Positions 9,114 to 17,573 of a stretch of DNA of 64,000 nt are shown here, one piece after another. Where the stretch lies: the NCBI RefSeq assembly GCF_016919245.1, contig NZ_JAFEJA010000002.1, forward strand, positions 1,800,501 to 1,864,500, written 5' to 3'. Origin of the DNA: Streptomyces zhihengii. Its GTDB lineage: Bacteria; Actinomycetota; Actinomycetes; Streptomycetales; Streptomycetaceae. How positions within the stretch are numbered: the first letter of the stretch is position 1; each line of letters starts with the position of its first letter. Made by a program: the position numbers and the translations under genes. A model generated the notes under the pieces. The model saw only the letters and a list, made by a program, of their open reading frames with translations, was not told the DNA's origin and did not search any database.

Positions 9114-9530
9114 TCATGCCTCCTCCTCCCCGGAGGGGACGCAAAACCACACCCACTTCCCGGCTCCGCCCACCGTCGCAACGCCCCACGTCTCCGCCAG
9201 CATGTCCAATAGGTCGAAGCCGCGCCCCGACTCCGCCAATTGCTCCCGCTCACGCCGTCGCCGGGGGCAAGTCCCGGCGCCGAGCACGGGTTCTCCGTCG
9301 AAGACGGCCCCGGTGATGGCGCCGGTCGTCCCGTCGAAAGAGATCACGACCTGGATCTCTTCGCCCCGCGCGTAGCGAACGGCGTTCGAGACGACTTCCG
9401 ACAGCAGCAGACGTGCAGTCCCGCTGTCGCCCCGGCCGTCGGGCGCGACTCGCGCCAGCACCCGTCTTGCCTCGGCCGCAGCCCGCGGATGACGTGGCAG
9501 GAACACCGCGTCGCGTACACCGTTCATCAT
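9114..9530 (-). CDS. RsbW-like ATP-binding regulatory protein (third copy)
   Basis: A 138-residue GHKL ATPase domain protein. The N-box is SEVVSNAVRYA and a glycine-rich segment reads ESGRGFDLLDMLAETWG. It is more divergent than the pair at 389 and 1050 and keeps a canonical GRGF box. Two tandem ATG codons follow AGGTGG by six bases; I took the first. The gene is convergent with the sensor kinase and ends 6 bases from its stop. In Streptomyces such stand-alone kinases are numerous and mostly uncharacterised. Confidence 0.8.
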   Translation of the reverse strand: MMNGVRDAVFLPRHPRAAAEARRVLARVAPDGRGDSGTARLLLSEVVSNAVRYARGEEIQVVISFDGTTGAITGAVFDGEPVLGAGTCPRRRREREQLAESGRGFDLLDMLAETWGVATVGGAGKWVWFCVPSGEEEA

Positions 9531-9876
9531 CGTTTCCACCTCGCGATCGTCTGCGGCTCTGCTTCCATCCTCCGAGGGAAACGGCCGCCGACATGCTCTC
9601 GGACGTCCTCGTGTGGCAGCACCTGTGTCACCTATGACGATGACGAAAGTCATGTCCGGAGGCCGCGACGAGTGCGCCTTGACCCTCAACCCCCGAGGCA
9701 GCCGCAGTGACGGCGAGGTGTCCGACGAGCAAGGCTTCAACGAGCCGTCTGCGGTGTGCCACATTGCCGCGGCGCCGTTTCGGGTTGTCCACGTCTCCAC
9801 CGACGGGATGCCGTCGACGGCCGAGTTGACGCAAATCGACTGACGCCTGGCCCTCCACACGACGATGAGGAGTTGC
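9531..9876. other. Intergenic stretch
   Basis: Between the third kinase start and the end of the TetR gene. An open frame of 76 codons on the plus strand (9613-9843) has no recognisable domain or good ribosome binding site. I see no hairpin or repeat worth naming. Confidence 0.3.
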
Positions 9877-10455
9877 TCATCCTGAGGGTGCGAGACGCAG
9901 GCCGTCGAGCAAGGTGGCGAGGTAGCGGTGAGCGGTGACGATACGGTCGGCGGTTGAGCCGCCGTGGACATTCACGGCGTGGGCGATGCCGCACATGAGC
10001 GGGACGAGGTCGGCGGCAGCCAGATCTGCGCGGACGGCTCCGGCATCGCGGGCCCGGTCCAGGAGCGTAGCGCCCACCGCCGCGAGTGTCTGTTTGAGAT
10101 CCGTGGTGCGCGGCAGGGCGTCGACGGGCGCGGCGGCGACCGGAGGTAGGGCGGCGTCGGTGAGCTGTGCTTCGACGACGCGGGAGAGGAACTTCCTCAG
10201 CGCACGCCAGGGATCGCTGTCCGCCATGGCCTGCTCGCCGTGCGCGACAAGGGTTTCCAGGCACGGGGCGGCGACGGCCTCCAGCAGTGCCTCGGGCGTG
10301 GCGAAGTGCCGGTAGACCGTGGCGACACCGACGCCTGCGCGGCGTGCGACATCGTTGAGCTGCAGTGTGGTGCCCTGGTCGACCAGGTCGCGGGCGACGG
10401 CGACGATCCGTTCCCAGTTGCGGGCGGCGTCCTTGCGCAGCGGTGTGGTCGGCAT
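9877..10455 (-). CDS. TetR-family transcriptional repressor
   Basis: A 192-residue regulator. The N-terminal helix-turn-helix (about residues 22-52) contains LNDVARRAGVGVATVYRHF. The remaining helical domain would bind ligand and dimerise. It lies downstream of an SDR gene on the same strand but is separated from it by a strong hairpin, so the two are probably transcribed separately. The palindrome at 11478-11492 before the SDR gene is its likely operator, by inference from size and symmetry. Confidence 0.85.
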   Translation of the reverse strand: MPTTPLRKDAARNWERIVAVARDLVDQGTTLQLNDVARRAGVGVATVYRHFATPEALLEAVAAPCLETLVAHGEQAMADSDPWRALRKFLSRVVEAQLTDAALPPVAAAPVDALPRTTDLKQTLAAVGATLLDRARDAGAVRADLAAADLVPLMCGIAHAVNVHGGSTADRIVTAHRYLATLLDGLRLAPSG

Positions 10456-10518
10456 CCAGATTCCAGGTTGCTTGTCGTAGGCGGGGGTCGGCCGATCATA
10501 TGCGGGGCGTACGGAGCC

Positions 10519-10554
10519 CGGCGGGGGGCGGGTCGTTCGACTCGCCCCCCGCCG
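10519..10554. terminator. Long GC hairpin after the SDR gene
   Basis: The 12-base arm CGGCGGGGGGCG pairs perfectly with CGCCCCCCGCCG. A further G-U and GTCG/CGAC pairing closes on a 2-base loop. It starts 5 bases after the SDR stop codon on the minus strand and insulates the TetR gene downstream. Confidence 0.8.
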
Positions 10555-10559
10555 GCTGC

Positions 10560-11459
10560 TCAGCGGTCCGCCGTGCGTGCAGCCGGTGCGTGAGTTTCGC
10601 TGAGCTGGCGTACGGCCTCGACGAGGCGCGGGTCAGTCGCTGCACGCAACGGGTTGGTGGGGCGCGCCCGGGGTCCGATGAGGAGGCCGGTCCGGTCGGT
10701 CAGTGCTTTGTCGGTGGCGGCGGTGATCGAGGGCCGTGCTGCTACGGATGCCGGACCGGATGTGGAACGGATGAACCGGCGGCGCACCAGCGGCCACAGC
10801 ACCCGCAATGGCGGGGAGACGATCCGGGGGTCGGCCAGAGTGCCGTTCGTCATGTCGGTCGCGGCGCCTCCCGGATCGGCGGCGAAGACGCCGACGCCCG
10901 TGCCGTCCAGCCGCCTGGCCAGGTCGAGTGTGTAGGCGAGGTTGGCCAACTTGGCGCGCCCGTACCAGTGGAAGCCGTAGTAGCCGCCCGGCGGCTCCAC
11001 GGCGTGGAAGCTGCGTTTGGCGACGCCGACCGCGGCGGAGGTCACGTTCACGATCCGGCTCGGCCCCCCGGCGACGAGCGTGGGCAGCAGCAACTCTGTC
11101 AGCAGGTACGGCGAGAGGTGGTTCACGACGAACGACGCCTCGACACCGTCAACCTGTTGCCGGTTGGCGAACATTGCGCCCACATTGTTGACCAGCACCG
11201 TCAACTGATCCCCCGATGCGGCATGGTCCGCAGCGATGCGCTCGGCCAGCGTCGCGACCTGGTCGAGCGAAGCGAGGTCCGCGGGCAGGAACCGGGCCAA
11301 AACGGCCGGCCCGGTCGCGCTGATCCGCTGCACCGCCTCGGCGCCCCGGCCGGGGTCGCGCCCCACCACAGTGACAGCGAACCCTGCCGCAGCCAGGCCC
11401 AGCGCCGTCTCCAAACCGATGCCCCCTGTGCCGGCCGTGACCACAGCTGTCTTCGGCAT
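10560..11459 (-). CDS. Short-chain dehydrogenase/reductase
   Basis: A 299-residue SDR with a Rossmann nucleotide site TAGTGGIG (residues 8-15), the NNVG segment at 91-94, and a catalytic Ser/Tyr/Lys set near Ser141, Tyr166 and Lys170 (YGRAK). It resembles the retinol-dehydrogenase-like group that probably uses NADP(H). The ATG at 11459 has GGAGGGG upstream; an upstream GTG lies inside that region and is less likely. The palindrome 19 bases upstream suggests repression by the neighbouring TetR protein. Substrate unknown. Confidence 0.85.
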   Translation of the reverse strand: MPKTAVVTAGTGGIGLETALGLAAAGFAVTVVGRDPGRGAEAVQRISATGPAVLARFLPADLASLDQVATLAERIAADHAASGDQLTVLVNNVGAMFANRQQVDGVEASFVVNHLSPYLLTELLLPTLVAGGPSRIVNVTSAAVGVAKRSFHAVEPPGGYYGFHWYGRAKLANLAYTLDLARRLDGTGVGVFAADPGGAATDMTNGTLADPRIVSPPLRVLWPLVRRRFIRSTSGPASVAARPSITAATDKALTDRTGLLIGPRARPTNPLRAATDPRLVEAVRQLSETHAPAARTADR

Positions 11460-11477
11460 ACACCCCTCCACAGTAAT

Positions 11478-11528
11478 CGGATAAGTTATCCGCCTGGTGG
11501 AACTGTAGCAAAGGTGGATGACGTATCC
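11478..11528 (-). promoter_or_regulatory. Putative TetR operators upstream of the SDR gene
   Basis: CGGATAA-G-TTATCCG (11478-11492) is a perfect 7-1-7 palindrome. A second weaker site with GGAT-N5-ATCC lies at 11516-11528. Both are in the promoter region of the minus-strand SDR gene. The nearby TetR product (9877-10455) is the obvious candidate ligand; this is not shown directly. Confidence 0.6.
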
Positions 11529-11777
11529 GTTTTATTGGGAGGGGGGAGATTGCCCACACTGCTTGCCCGCCGGACGCGTCGCGGGCCCGGCGGTTGCTAT
11601 CGACAGCAGCTGCGACCCCGCTCTGCCCGTGCGCAACCTTGCAAGAGCACGTCGAAGGGGCGGCGCTGACCGGTGTTGCGGCAGCAGTGCTCTGCGATGA
11701 GTTCCAGCGCTGGGCCGGTCACCCTCTTGAAACGGCCGCTCAAAGCGGCGCGGCGACAGGCGACGAGTGAGGGCCGC

Positions 11778-12093
11778 TGCGCCTTTGTACGGCGTTCCAG
11801 GGCAGGGACAACACGGCATCGAGGTGCCGCCGCAGGTGGTCGAAGCCCTGGGCGTGGGGAGCGCGCGCCGGTCGGCGTCACGGTCAGCAGCTTCCACTAT
11901 CACTCCTCCATCACCCTGAGGGGGCCTCATCCCGTTCAGCTCCGACAAGCGCGAAGCATCCGGGAGCAATAGCCGCGACGCCATCGACGTCGAGTTCACC
12001 CTGGACACCGCGCCCCGTACCGTCCAGCCGCCGGACGACCTCGCAACCGCGCTCGCCGACGCCCCGAGCAACGGAGGCCTTCCACGGCCTAGC
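11778..12093 (+). pseudogene. DUF1905/YdeI-like gene, 5' part, frameshifted and cut by IS481
   Basis: In three phases one can read pieces that together resemble a DUF1905/YdeI-like protein: GIEVPPQVVEALG, then APVGVTVSSFHYHSSITL, then AIDVEFTLDTAPRTVQPPDD, then EAFHGLA. At least three indels separate them, so the gene was already broken. The IS481-type element begins directly after CCTAGC at 12088-12093. The rest of the gene resumes at 13163. The family identification rests on my reading of the conserved pattern. Confidence 0.65.
12088..12093. repeat. Target-site duplication, left copy
   Basis: CCTAGC, repeated exactly at 13163-13168 on the other side of the element. It fits the NCTAGN target known for IS481. 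Confidence 0.85.
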
Positions 12094-13042
12094 TGTATTG
12101 CCCTGTGAGGTTGGGGACGCGGCTGGCGGGTGGGTTGCCTGCGAGTGCGGTGTGTCCGCGGTGGTGATTGTAGAAGTGCAGCCAGTCCGGGAACGCGTCG
12201 CGTCGTGCCTGCTCTGACCGGTAGGGGCGGGCGTAGGCCCACTCGTCCAGCAGGGTGCGGTTGAAGCGTTCGACTTTGCCGTTGGTCTGGGGTCGGTAGG
12301 GCCGGGTTCGCTTGTGGGTGATCCCGGCCGCCGCGAGTGCGTCGCGCCAGTCACGGGAGCGATAGCAGGAGCCGTTGTCCGTCAGGACACGTTCGACGGT
12401 GATCCCTGCACCGGCGAAGAACTTCTCGGCTCGTGTCCAGAAGGCGGTCGCGGTCTCTTTGCGCTCGTCGGGGTGGATCTCGCTGTAGGCGAGGCGGGAG
12501 TGGTCGTCGACGGCGGTGTGGAGGTAGCTGTAGCCGGCGTTCTTGCGGGTTCTGCGGCCGGCCTGGCGGCCGAGGACCTTGTGGCCGCCGCCGTCGGGGA
12601 TGTTGCCGAGCTTCTTGATGTCCACGTGGACGAGTTCGCCGGGCCGTTCGCGTTCGTAGCGGCGTATGACGCGGCCGGTGGCGCGGTCCAGATGAGTCAG
12701 CCGGGCCAGCCCGAACCGGGTCAGGACCCGGTGCACGGTCGAGGGCACGAGGTCCAGCAGGTGGGCGATGCGGGCCGGTCCCCAGCGGCGAAGGAGGCGG
12801 ACTTTGATGATCCGGCGTTCGGTGCGGGTCGGTGTCCGGCGCGGGCTGTGGCGGGGGCGGGACGAACGGTCGGTCATGCCGGCGTCGCCGAGCGTCCGGT
12901 AGCGCTCGGCCCACCGCTGGGCGGTGGTCGGTGAGACCTGGAAGCGTTCCGCGGCCCGGCGAAGAGGCCAGCCGTCCTCGACCACGCAGCGGGCCAGGCG
13001 AAGGCGTCCGGTCTCGGTCAGGGGTGCATTACGGTGGGGCAC
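12089..13042 (-). CDS. IS481-family transposase
   Basis: A 317-residue DDE transposase. The N-terminal helix-turn-helix region includes RLARCVVEDGWPLRRAAERF. The catalytic core shows the first Asp in LVHVDIKKLG, the second in VLTDNGSCYRS and the Glu in NGKVERFNRTL. I chose GTG 13042 (reading V/M-PHRNAPLTETG) as start. The stop codon TAG lies in the duplicated target CCTAGC, outside the element, so the insertion site itself supplies the stop. The frame is intact and the element is probably recent. Confidence 0.92.
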   Translation of the reverse strand: MPHRNAPLTETGRLRLARCVVEDGWPLRRAAERFQVSPTTAQRWAERYRTLGDAGMTDRSSRPRHSPRRTPTRTERRIIKVRLLRRWGPARIAHLLDLVPSTVHRVLTRFGLARLTHLDRATGRVIRRYERERPGELVHVDIKKLGNIPDGGGHKVLGRQAGRRTRKNAGYSYLHTAVDDHSRLAYSEIHPDERKETATAFWTRAEKFFAGAGITVERVLTDNGSCYRSRDWRDALAAAGITHKRTRPYRPQTNGKVERFNRTLLDEWAYARPYRSEQARRDAFPDWLHFYNHHRGHTALAGNPPASRVPNLTGQYS

Positions 13043-13162
13043 GAGGGCCTTTCTGGTCGGTGCAGACGTCGCAATCCACACCGAACCCGGAAGGCCCTCA
13101 CCCGTTCAACCCGCCTCAGCCGAGACCTGCATCACCCGTCCACAACCTCCCTGGACAGAACA
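12094..13162. mobile_element. Intact IS481-type insertion sequence, 1069 bp
   Basis: The ends are TGT...ACA. Inverted repeats of about 26 bases (12094-12119 and 13137-13162) match at 20 positions, with the shared core GAGGTTG-GGACG. CCTAGC flanks both sides as a 6-bp target duplication. It carries one transposase gene. It interrupts a decayed DUF1905/YdeI-like gene whose two parts rejoin in frame at the junction once the element and one target copy are removed. Confidence 0.92.
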
Positions 13163-13268
13163 CCTAGCGCCCAGCCGACAGAAGGCCCACGTCACCTCCA
13201 TCGAAGGGGTCAGGACCCAGGCCACCCGGCGGCGACACATCGCCAGGGCCGACCTCAGCCCCTCGTGA
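13163..13268 (+). pseudogene. DUF1905/YdeI-like gene, 3' part after IS481
   Basis: Reading on from the duplicated CCTAGC gives LAPSRQKAHVTSIEGVRTQA and then TRRRHIARAD to a TGA at 13268. This matches the usual YdeI C-terminus (a Ser-Arg-Arg/Lys rich helix pair). It joins the upstream FHGLA reading at 12093 in frame. The downstream part has no promoter or start of its own. Confidence 0.65.
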
Positions 13269-13738
13269 CGCGGTCGCCCGACACTCCCTTGCTGAGAGGC
13301 GAAGGACGGCCGCGCCGATGGCGTCGATGGCCCTCAGGGGTGACCGCCGGCCTCTCGTGTCAACACGCACACGAGCCGGTACAGGGCAGGGGTAGGAGAG
13401 TTGAGGGTGCCGCATGGCGCTTGCATTGGTGATGCGCCCATGTGGGGAAGGCTCACCCCTTCGGCCTGGGGGCGTCGTGGCTGTGGCCGCGGCTTTGCGG
13501 TGTCCCAACCTCCCCGCTTGGGCCGGGTCTTCCGTACTCCTGGCGGTCGGGGCATGAGCGGGGTGAGTCGATTCTTTCGAAGCGGTCGCCGCCGGGGCGC
13601 TGGGAATTGGAACCAAGGTAAATTCGCTGCTCACCGACCTCGTCCTGGCCATGGCCGTAGCGATGACCATGTGGGCCGTCTGCCGCGATCACCAACGGTG
13701 GAAGAACGTCGTGGACAGCCCGCGCTTATCGTAGGCGG
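13269..13738. other. Intergenic stretch with a short hydrophobic frame
   Basis: No recognised gene. From about 13618 to 13734 one plus-strand frame reads VNSLLTDLVLAMAVAMTMWA and ends 4 bases before the next gene. It resembles a membrane segment but has no clear start; it may be a remnant or a tiny coupled gene. Confidence 0.3.
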
Positions 13739-14008
13739 GTGAACGAGAAGCACACCGATACCGAAAACCTAGGGTGGGAGCTCATCGGCTGGGATAGCGA
13801 CGAGCAAGCCGCACATGTCACTGACCTCAACCGAGTTGAGATCCTGGGGATCAGGGACCTGTTCCCCGCCAGGGACGACGACTTCCTTGAGACCGCAGTC
13901 TACGAGGTACCGCCCGCGCTGTACTCGGCGATGCGGAGCGCAATCCCGCACCTGGAGTTCCGTCCAGGGCTGGAATATCAGATCGGAGGGTTCCTGCTGT
14001 CCGTCTGA
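13739..14008 (+). CDS. Small hypothetical protein (possibly DUF7683-like)
   Basis: An 89-residue acidic protein starting at GTG 13739 with only a weak GGCGGG upstream. It reads ELIGWDSDEQAAHVTDLNRV near the start and VYEVPPALYSAMRSAIPHLE near residue 58, a pattern I associate with small immunity-like or hypothetical actinobacterial proteins. Codon usage is less GC-biased than that of its neighbours. No partner toxin is visible. The assignment is tentative. Confidence 0.55.
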   Translation: MNEKHTDTENLGWELIGWDSDEQAAHVTDLNRVEILGIRDLFPARDDDFLETAVYEVPPALYSAMRSAIPHLEFRPGLEYQIGGFLLSV

Positions 14009-14616
14009 GCTTGCCGACCCGCCGGTGAGTCAAGGCATCGTGCCCACCTCATAGTGTGCAGGTCGAATGGCGATGGGGCAGGCCACGCGGGTAGCTGCCG
14101 TCAACGCTCAGTGGGACCTGGCCGATATGAGGGCGCGCCTCGAGCCTTGCGTCCTCGCAACCGCCGTGGCGTACGGCCACCTCCACGACCGGAGCACCTC
14201 CGCCTCGGCCCTGCTGACGACCATCGATGCTCATGCTCCGTATGCTGGGCTGTGCTGAGGGCCGGGGCATTTCCGTGAGCCGAGTGCTTCCGCCAGCCCG
14301 GCGTCGCCGCATTTTCCAGCTCAGACTCCGGCGTACCAGCGCGGTTCGCGCCGCTGCCTTTCGGCGACGAGTCGTGCGACTGGCGCATCCGCTCAGAACA
14401 GCCACCCGCCGTGGGTCCCAACTTTCGTCGAGACCCGGTACTTGTTCGCGGCGCCAGGAAGACGAGGTGTGCCCGGTGTGAGGAGTGGCGTTAGATCACC
14501 TGCGTCTGCGGTGAGTCGACTGGCGGCTCCGGCGACCCCGTGGCTGGAGGGCGACTTCTCTCTGCCGGGCAAGCCGGTCCTCCTGTGCGGCGGGAGGAAG
14601 TCCCCTCTGCTCCTGT
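14009..14616. other. Intergenic stretch of about 600 bases
   Basis: A 63-codon frame at 14067-14258 has an ATG but no recognised domain. Nothing else coding is convincing, and I see no strong inverted repeat. Confidence 0.3.
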
Positions 14617-15228
14617 TCAGGGGGCGAAGGCTCGGAGGGTCGATTCGACGAGGGAATCGGCGTACGCGGCGGTCAGCGGGGCGCTGCGGTGCAGCCACCG
14701 CTGGAACAGGGGAGCGTAGAGCACCTCCAGGACCAGGTCGAGATCGGCGTCGGGGTTGAGCTGGCCGGCTTCCTGGGCGCTGCGCAGGCGTGCCTTCTTC
14801 GCTTCGTCCAGTGGCCGGGCCAGTTTCTCCTGGTACTCGGCCGCCAGCGCCGCGTCGTTGACGATCTCGGTGTTGAGGGCGCGGATGAGCCGGTCGAAGG
14901 CGGGATCGGCGAACTCCTCCGCCGTGGCCCGCATGACGAGTTTGAGGTCCGTCTCGAGGTCGCCGGTGTCCGGCAGTGTGACCGGCTGCTCGTCGTTCTG
15001 TCGGTCGGCATTTTCGCTCAGGGCCAGTAGGGCGGCGAAGATGACCGCGCTCTTTGAGGGCCATCTTCGGTAGATCGTCTGCTTGCCGACGCCAGCCCGA
15101 GCGGCGATGGCCTCGACGGTGACCTTCTCGTACGGCTCTTCCGCGACCAGTTCGCGGGTCGCGGCGAGGATCGCCTGCCGGGACCGCTCCTTGCGCCGGG
15201 AGTGGTCCGGTCCCTTCTCGTTGGACAT
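14617..15228 (-). CDS. TetR-family transcriptional repressor
   Basis: A 203-residue regulator with an N-terminal helix-turn-helix (about residues 18-60) containing VEAIAARAGVGKQTIYRRWP and a TetR_C-type helical domain. It is divergent from the SDR gene at 15343. The 114-base gap holds two copies of the 9-base palindrome ACGGNCCGT, which fits a TetR dimer that controls both genes. The effector is unknown, possibly the SDR substrate. Confidence 0.88.
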   Translation of the reverse strand: MSNEKGPDHSRRKERSRQAILAATRELVAEEPYEKVTVEAIAARAGVGKQTIYRRWPSKSAVIFAALLALSENADRQNDEQPVTLPDTGDLETDLKLVMRATAEEFADPAFDRLIRALNTEIVNDAALAAEYQEKLARPLDEAKKARLRSAQEAGQLNPDADLDLVLEVLYAPLFQRWLHRSAPLTAAYADSLVESTLRAFAP

Positions 15229-15258
15229 GGGGGCAGCCTACTCCACAAATAAAACAAG

Positions 15259-15318
15259 ACGGTCCGTATTGCATGCACCCGACCGATGTCCTACGCTGAT
15301 CGATACGAGACGGGCCGT
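15259..15318. promoter_or_regulatory. Two putative TetR operators ACGGNCCGT
   Basis: ACGGTCCGT at 15259-15267 and ACGGGCCGT at 15310-15318, 51 bases centre to centre (about five helical turns). Both are preceded by AGA or AAG. One lies near each divergent start, consistent with autoregulation and control of the SDR gene. Confidence 0.65.
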
Positions 15319-15342
15319 TTACTTTACTCGAGGTGGGAATCC

Positions 15343-16164
15343 GTGACGGAATCGAAAGTCTGGCTCATCACCGGGGCCTCCCGCGGGCTGGGCAAGGCCT
15401 TCACCGAGGCCGCCCTGGCGGGCGGCGAGCGGGTGGTGGCCGCCGCCCGTAATGTCGAACCGCTGGAGGAACTTGCCGCCAAGTACCCCGGCCACCTGCT
15501 ACCGCTCTCCATGGATGTCGCCGACCGCCAAGGCGTGTTCGACGGGGTGGAGCGGGCGGCGGCCGCGTTCGGGGGACTGGACATCGTCGTGAACAACGCC
15601 GGCGGCATGCTCTACGGCATGGTGGAGGAAGCCACGGAGGAGCAGATCCGCGCGCACCTCGACGTCAACTTCTTCGGCGCCGTCTGGGTCGCCCAGGCGG
15701 TCCTTCCCCATCTGCGCGCCCGGGGCGGCGGACGTCTTCTCCAGGTCACCTCGATGGGCAGCGGCGGTGGCATGGCCACCGTCGGCTACTACGGCGCGGG
15801 CAAGGCCGCACTGGACTCCGTCAGCGAGGCCCTCGCCATGGAGGTCGAACGCTTCGGCATCAAGGTCACCAACGTGCAGATGGGCGGCTACAACACCGGC
15901 CTGTTCACCACCGGCACCACCGCCACCGAACCCCTGCCGCACTACCAGGCCCTGCGCACGGAGATGGAGGAGATGTGGGGCGACACGACCGGCCCCGAGC
16001 CGGAGACCGCCGCCCCGGTCGTCATGGCACTGGCCGCCCTACCGGACCCGCCCCGACGGCTGATCGTCGGCAGCCAGTCCTTCGACCACGTCCTGGAAAT
16101 GGACCGCGCACAAACGGAGCTGTACCGCTCCTGGGAGCACCTCAGCCGCCTCGCCCCCGGCTGA
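15343..16164 (+). CDS. Short-chain dehydrogenase/reductase under TetR control
   Basis: A 273-residue SDR. TGASRGLG (residues 10-17) binds the cofactor, NNAG is at 84-87, and the catalytic residues are near Ser137, Tyr150 and Lys154 (YGAGK). The start is GTG 15343 with AGGTGG six bases upstream; the longer in-frame ATG overlaps the second operator and lacks such a site. It is divergent from the TetR gene, a standard arrangement in which the enzyme's substrate or a xenobiotic lifts repression. The substrate cannot be deduced. Confidence 0.88.
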   Translation: MTESKVWLITGASRGLGKAFTEAALAGGERVVAAARNVEPLEELAAKYPGHLLPLSMDVADRQGVFDGVERAAAAFGGLDIVVNNAGGMLYGMVEEATEEQIRAHLDVNFFGAVWVAQAVLPHLRARGGGRLLQVTSMGSGGGMATVGYYGAGKAALDSVSEALAMEVERFGIKVTNVQMGGYNTGLFTTGTTATEPLPHYQALRTEMEEMWGDTTGPEPETAAPVVMALAALPDPPRRLIVGSQSFDHVLEMDRAQTELYRSWEHLSRLAPG

Positions 16165-16540
16165 TCGGCCCCCGCACCGGGCCGGCCCCGGCCCGCCCGC
16201 GGCCAACGAGGCGCACGGGTGCCGCACCTGGCGCCCCGGGGCACGCCCGCGCCCTACGGACGGCCAGGGGTAGCGGTTCCCTCCCTCGCCGTGACCGCCC
16301 GAACAAGCGAACACCGACCGCGACCCGGCCCAGTCGCCCTGTCGGTCGCCCCTCACTGCTGACGTGCAACTCCAGGACCGGCCAGGTCATAGGGCTGCTT
16401 CGTCCGCCTGGGCGAACCCAGGTCCCCCGGGCGGGGGCGAGCGAACGTTTCCCCTCTTCCACCCGTCCCACCAGCACCGAAAGGATCGTGACGCTCCGGC
16501 CGGCCGCCGGGCTCCGACTCCCTCCTGAAGGTGTCCCTCT
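16165..16540. other. Intergenic stretch
   Basis: GC-rich spacer between the SDR gene and the DUF4239-like gene. Open frames here are antisense or run-through with no domain. No clear terminator hairpin with long arms was found. Confidence 0.3.
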
Positions 16541-17341
16541 GTGATCCTCGTCATCGTCGTCGCCGCCCTGGCTCTCCTCGCCGGTCTCGCCGCGAACCGC
16601 TGGCTGCGCCCCCGGTTGGTCACTGCCGACGACGACGAGGGCATGGCGGTCAAGGACCTCGTCGGCCCGCTGCTTACGATGACCGTCCTGCTGCTGTCGT
16701 TCGTCCTGGTCACCGCGAACGGCTCCTACGGCAAGGCCGAGGTCGCCGCCCGCGGCGAGGCCCGCGCCCTGGACCAGTTGGTGGAGACCGCGGAATATGC
16801 TCCGGCCGCGCAACGGGCCCGCATTCAGGCCGGCGCCGTCTGCTACGCCCGCGCCGTACGCGTCCAGGAATGGGAGGCGATGGCCGACGGCAACGGCTCA
16901 CCCGCCCCGAGCGTGTGGTCCACCGGCTTCCGCGAGACCTTCGAATCCCTCGCCGGCGAGCCGGTCTTCGGCATGCTGGTCGCCGCGGACAACAAGCGCT
17001 CCGACGAACGCGAGGAACGCCTCACCCAGGCGACCTCCAGCATCCCGCCCACCATCTTCTGGTTCCTCCTAGCCACCCTCGTCATCACCGTCACCGCGCT
17101 GGGGATCTGCCTGCCCCGCAGGAACAACCGCGGTCAGATCGTCACCCTCGTCGTCATCACCGCCCTGCTCACCACGGCCCTGGTCATCATTCGCGACGTC
17201 GACCGCCCCTTCGGCGGCATCATCGACATCACGGCCACCGCGATCACCGAGACCGAACGCCAGGCCCAGCGCGACTTCACCGCCAACCACCCCGCCTCCG
17301 ACCTGCCCTGCGACGACGACGGCAACCGCCGCACCGCCTGA
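16541..17341 (+). CDS. DUF4239 (bestrophin-like) membrane protein
   Basis: A 266-residue protein with two N-terminal hydrophobic segments (about 1-18 and 42-62), a central soluble part (65-170) and two C-terminal segments (about 172-192 and 202-220). The order and the KDLVGPLLTMTVLLLSFVLV region match DUF4239, a family distantly compared to bestrophins. Start GTG 16541. The protein ends in a hydrophilic tail. It stands alone in transcription; its function is not established. Confidence 0.75.
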   Translation: MILVIVVAALALLAGLAANRWLRPRLVTADDDEGMAVKDLVGPLLTMTVLLLSFVLVTANGSYGKAEVAARGEARALDQLVETAEYAPAAQRARIQAGAVCYARAVRVQEWEAMADGNGSPAPSVWSTGFRETFESLAGEPVFGMLVAADNKRSDEREERLTQATSSIPPTIFWFLLATLVITVTALGICLPRRNNRGQIVTLVVITALLTTALVIIRDVDRPFGGIIDITATAITETERQAQRDFTANHPASDLPCDDDGNRRTA

Positions 17342-17573
17342 GGACACCCGGACGAGACGGGCCGGCCTGCCGGCGAGCCCCGCGGGCCGCAAGGCCATCG
17401 GGATCTGCGCACCGGAATCTCACCCCCCGACGGCGGCCGCGCAACGACGAGGGTCAGCTTGCGGCCTGGCTGGCCACGCTCTTCGCTCGATCGCCCTCAG
17501 CCTCCGTGCCGCCCTCAGTGTCCGGCTCTGAGCCGAGGCCAGTCCGTTGCCCCCTCGGCTTGCTTCGCCAGGT

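Noticed and set aside
13164..13670. 168-codon minus-strand frame
   Set aside because: It overlaps the YdeI-like 3' part on the other strand, has no domain and an Arg/Pro/Ala composition typical of antisense frames.
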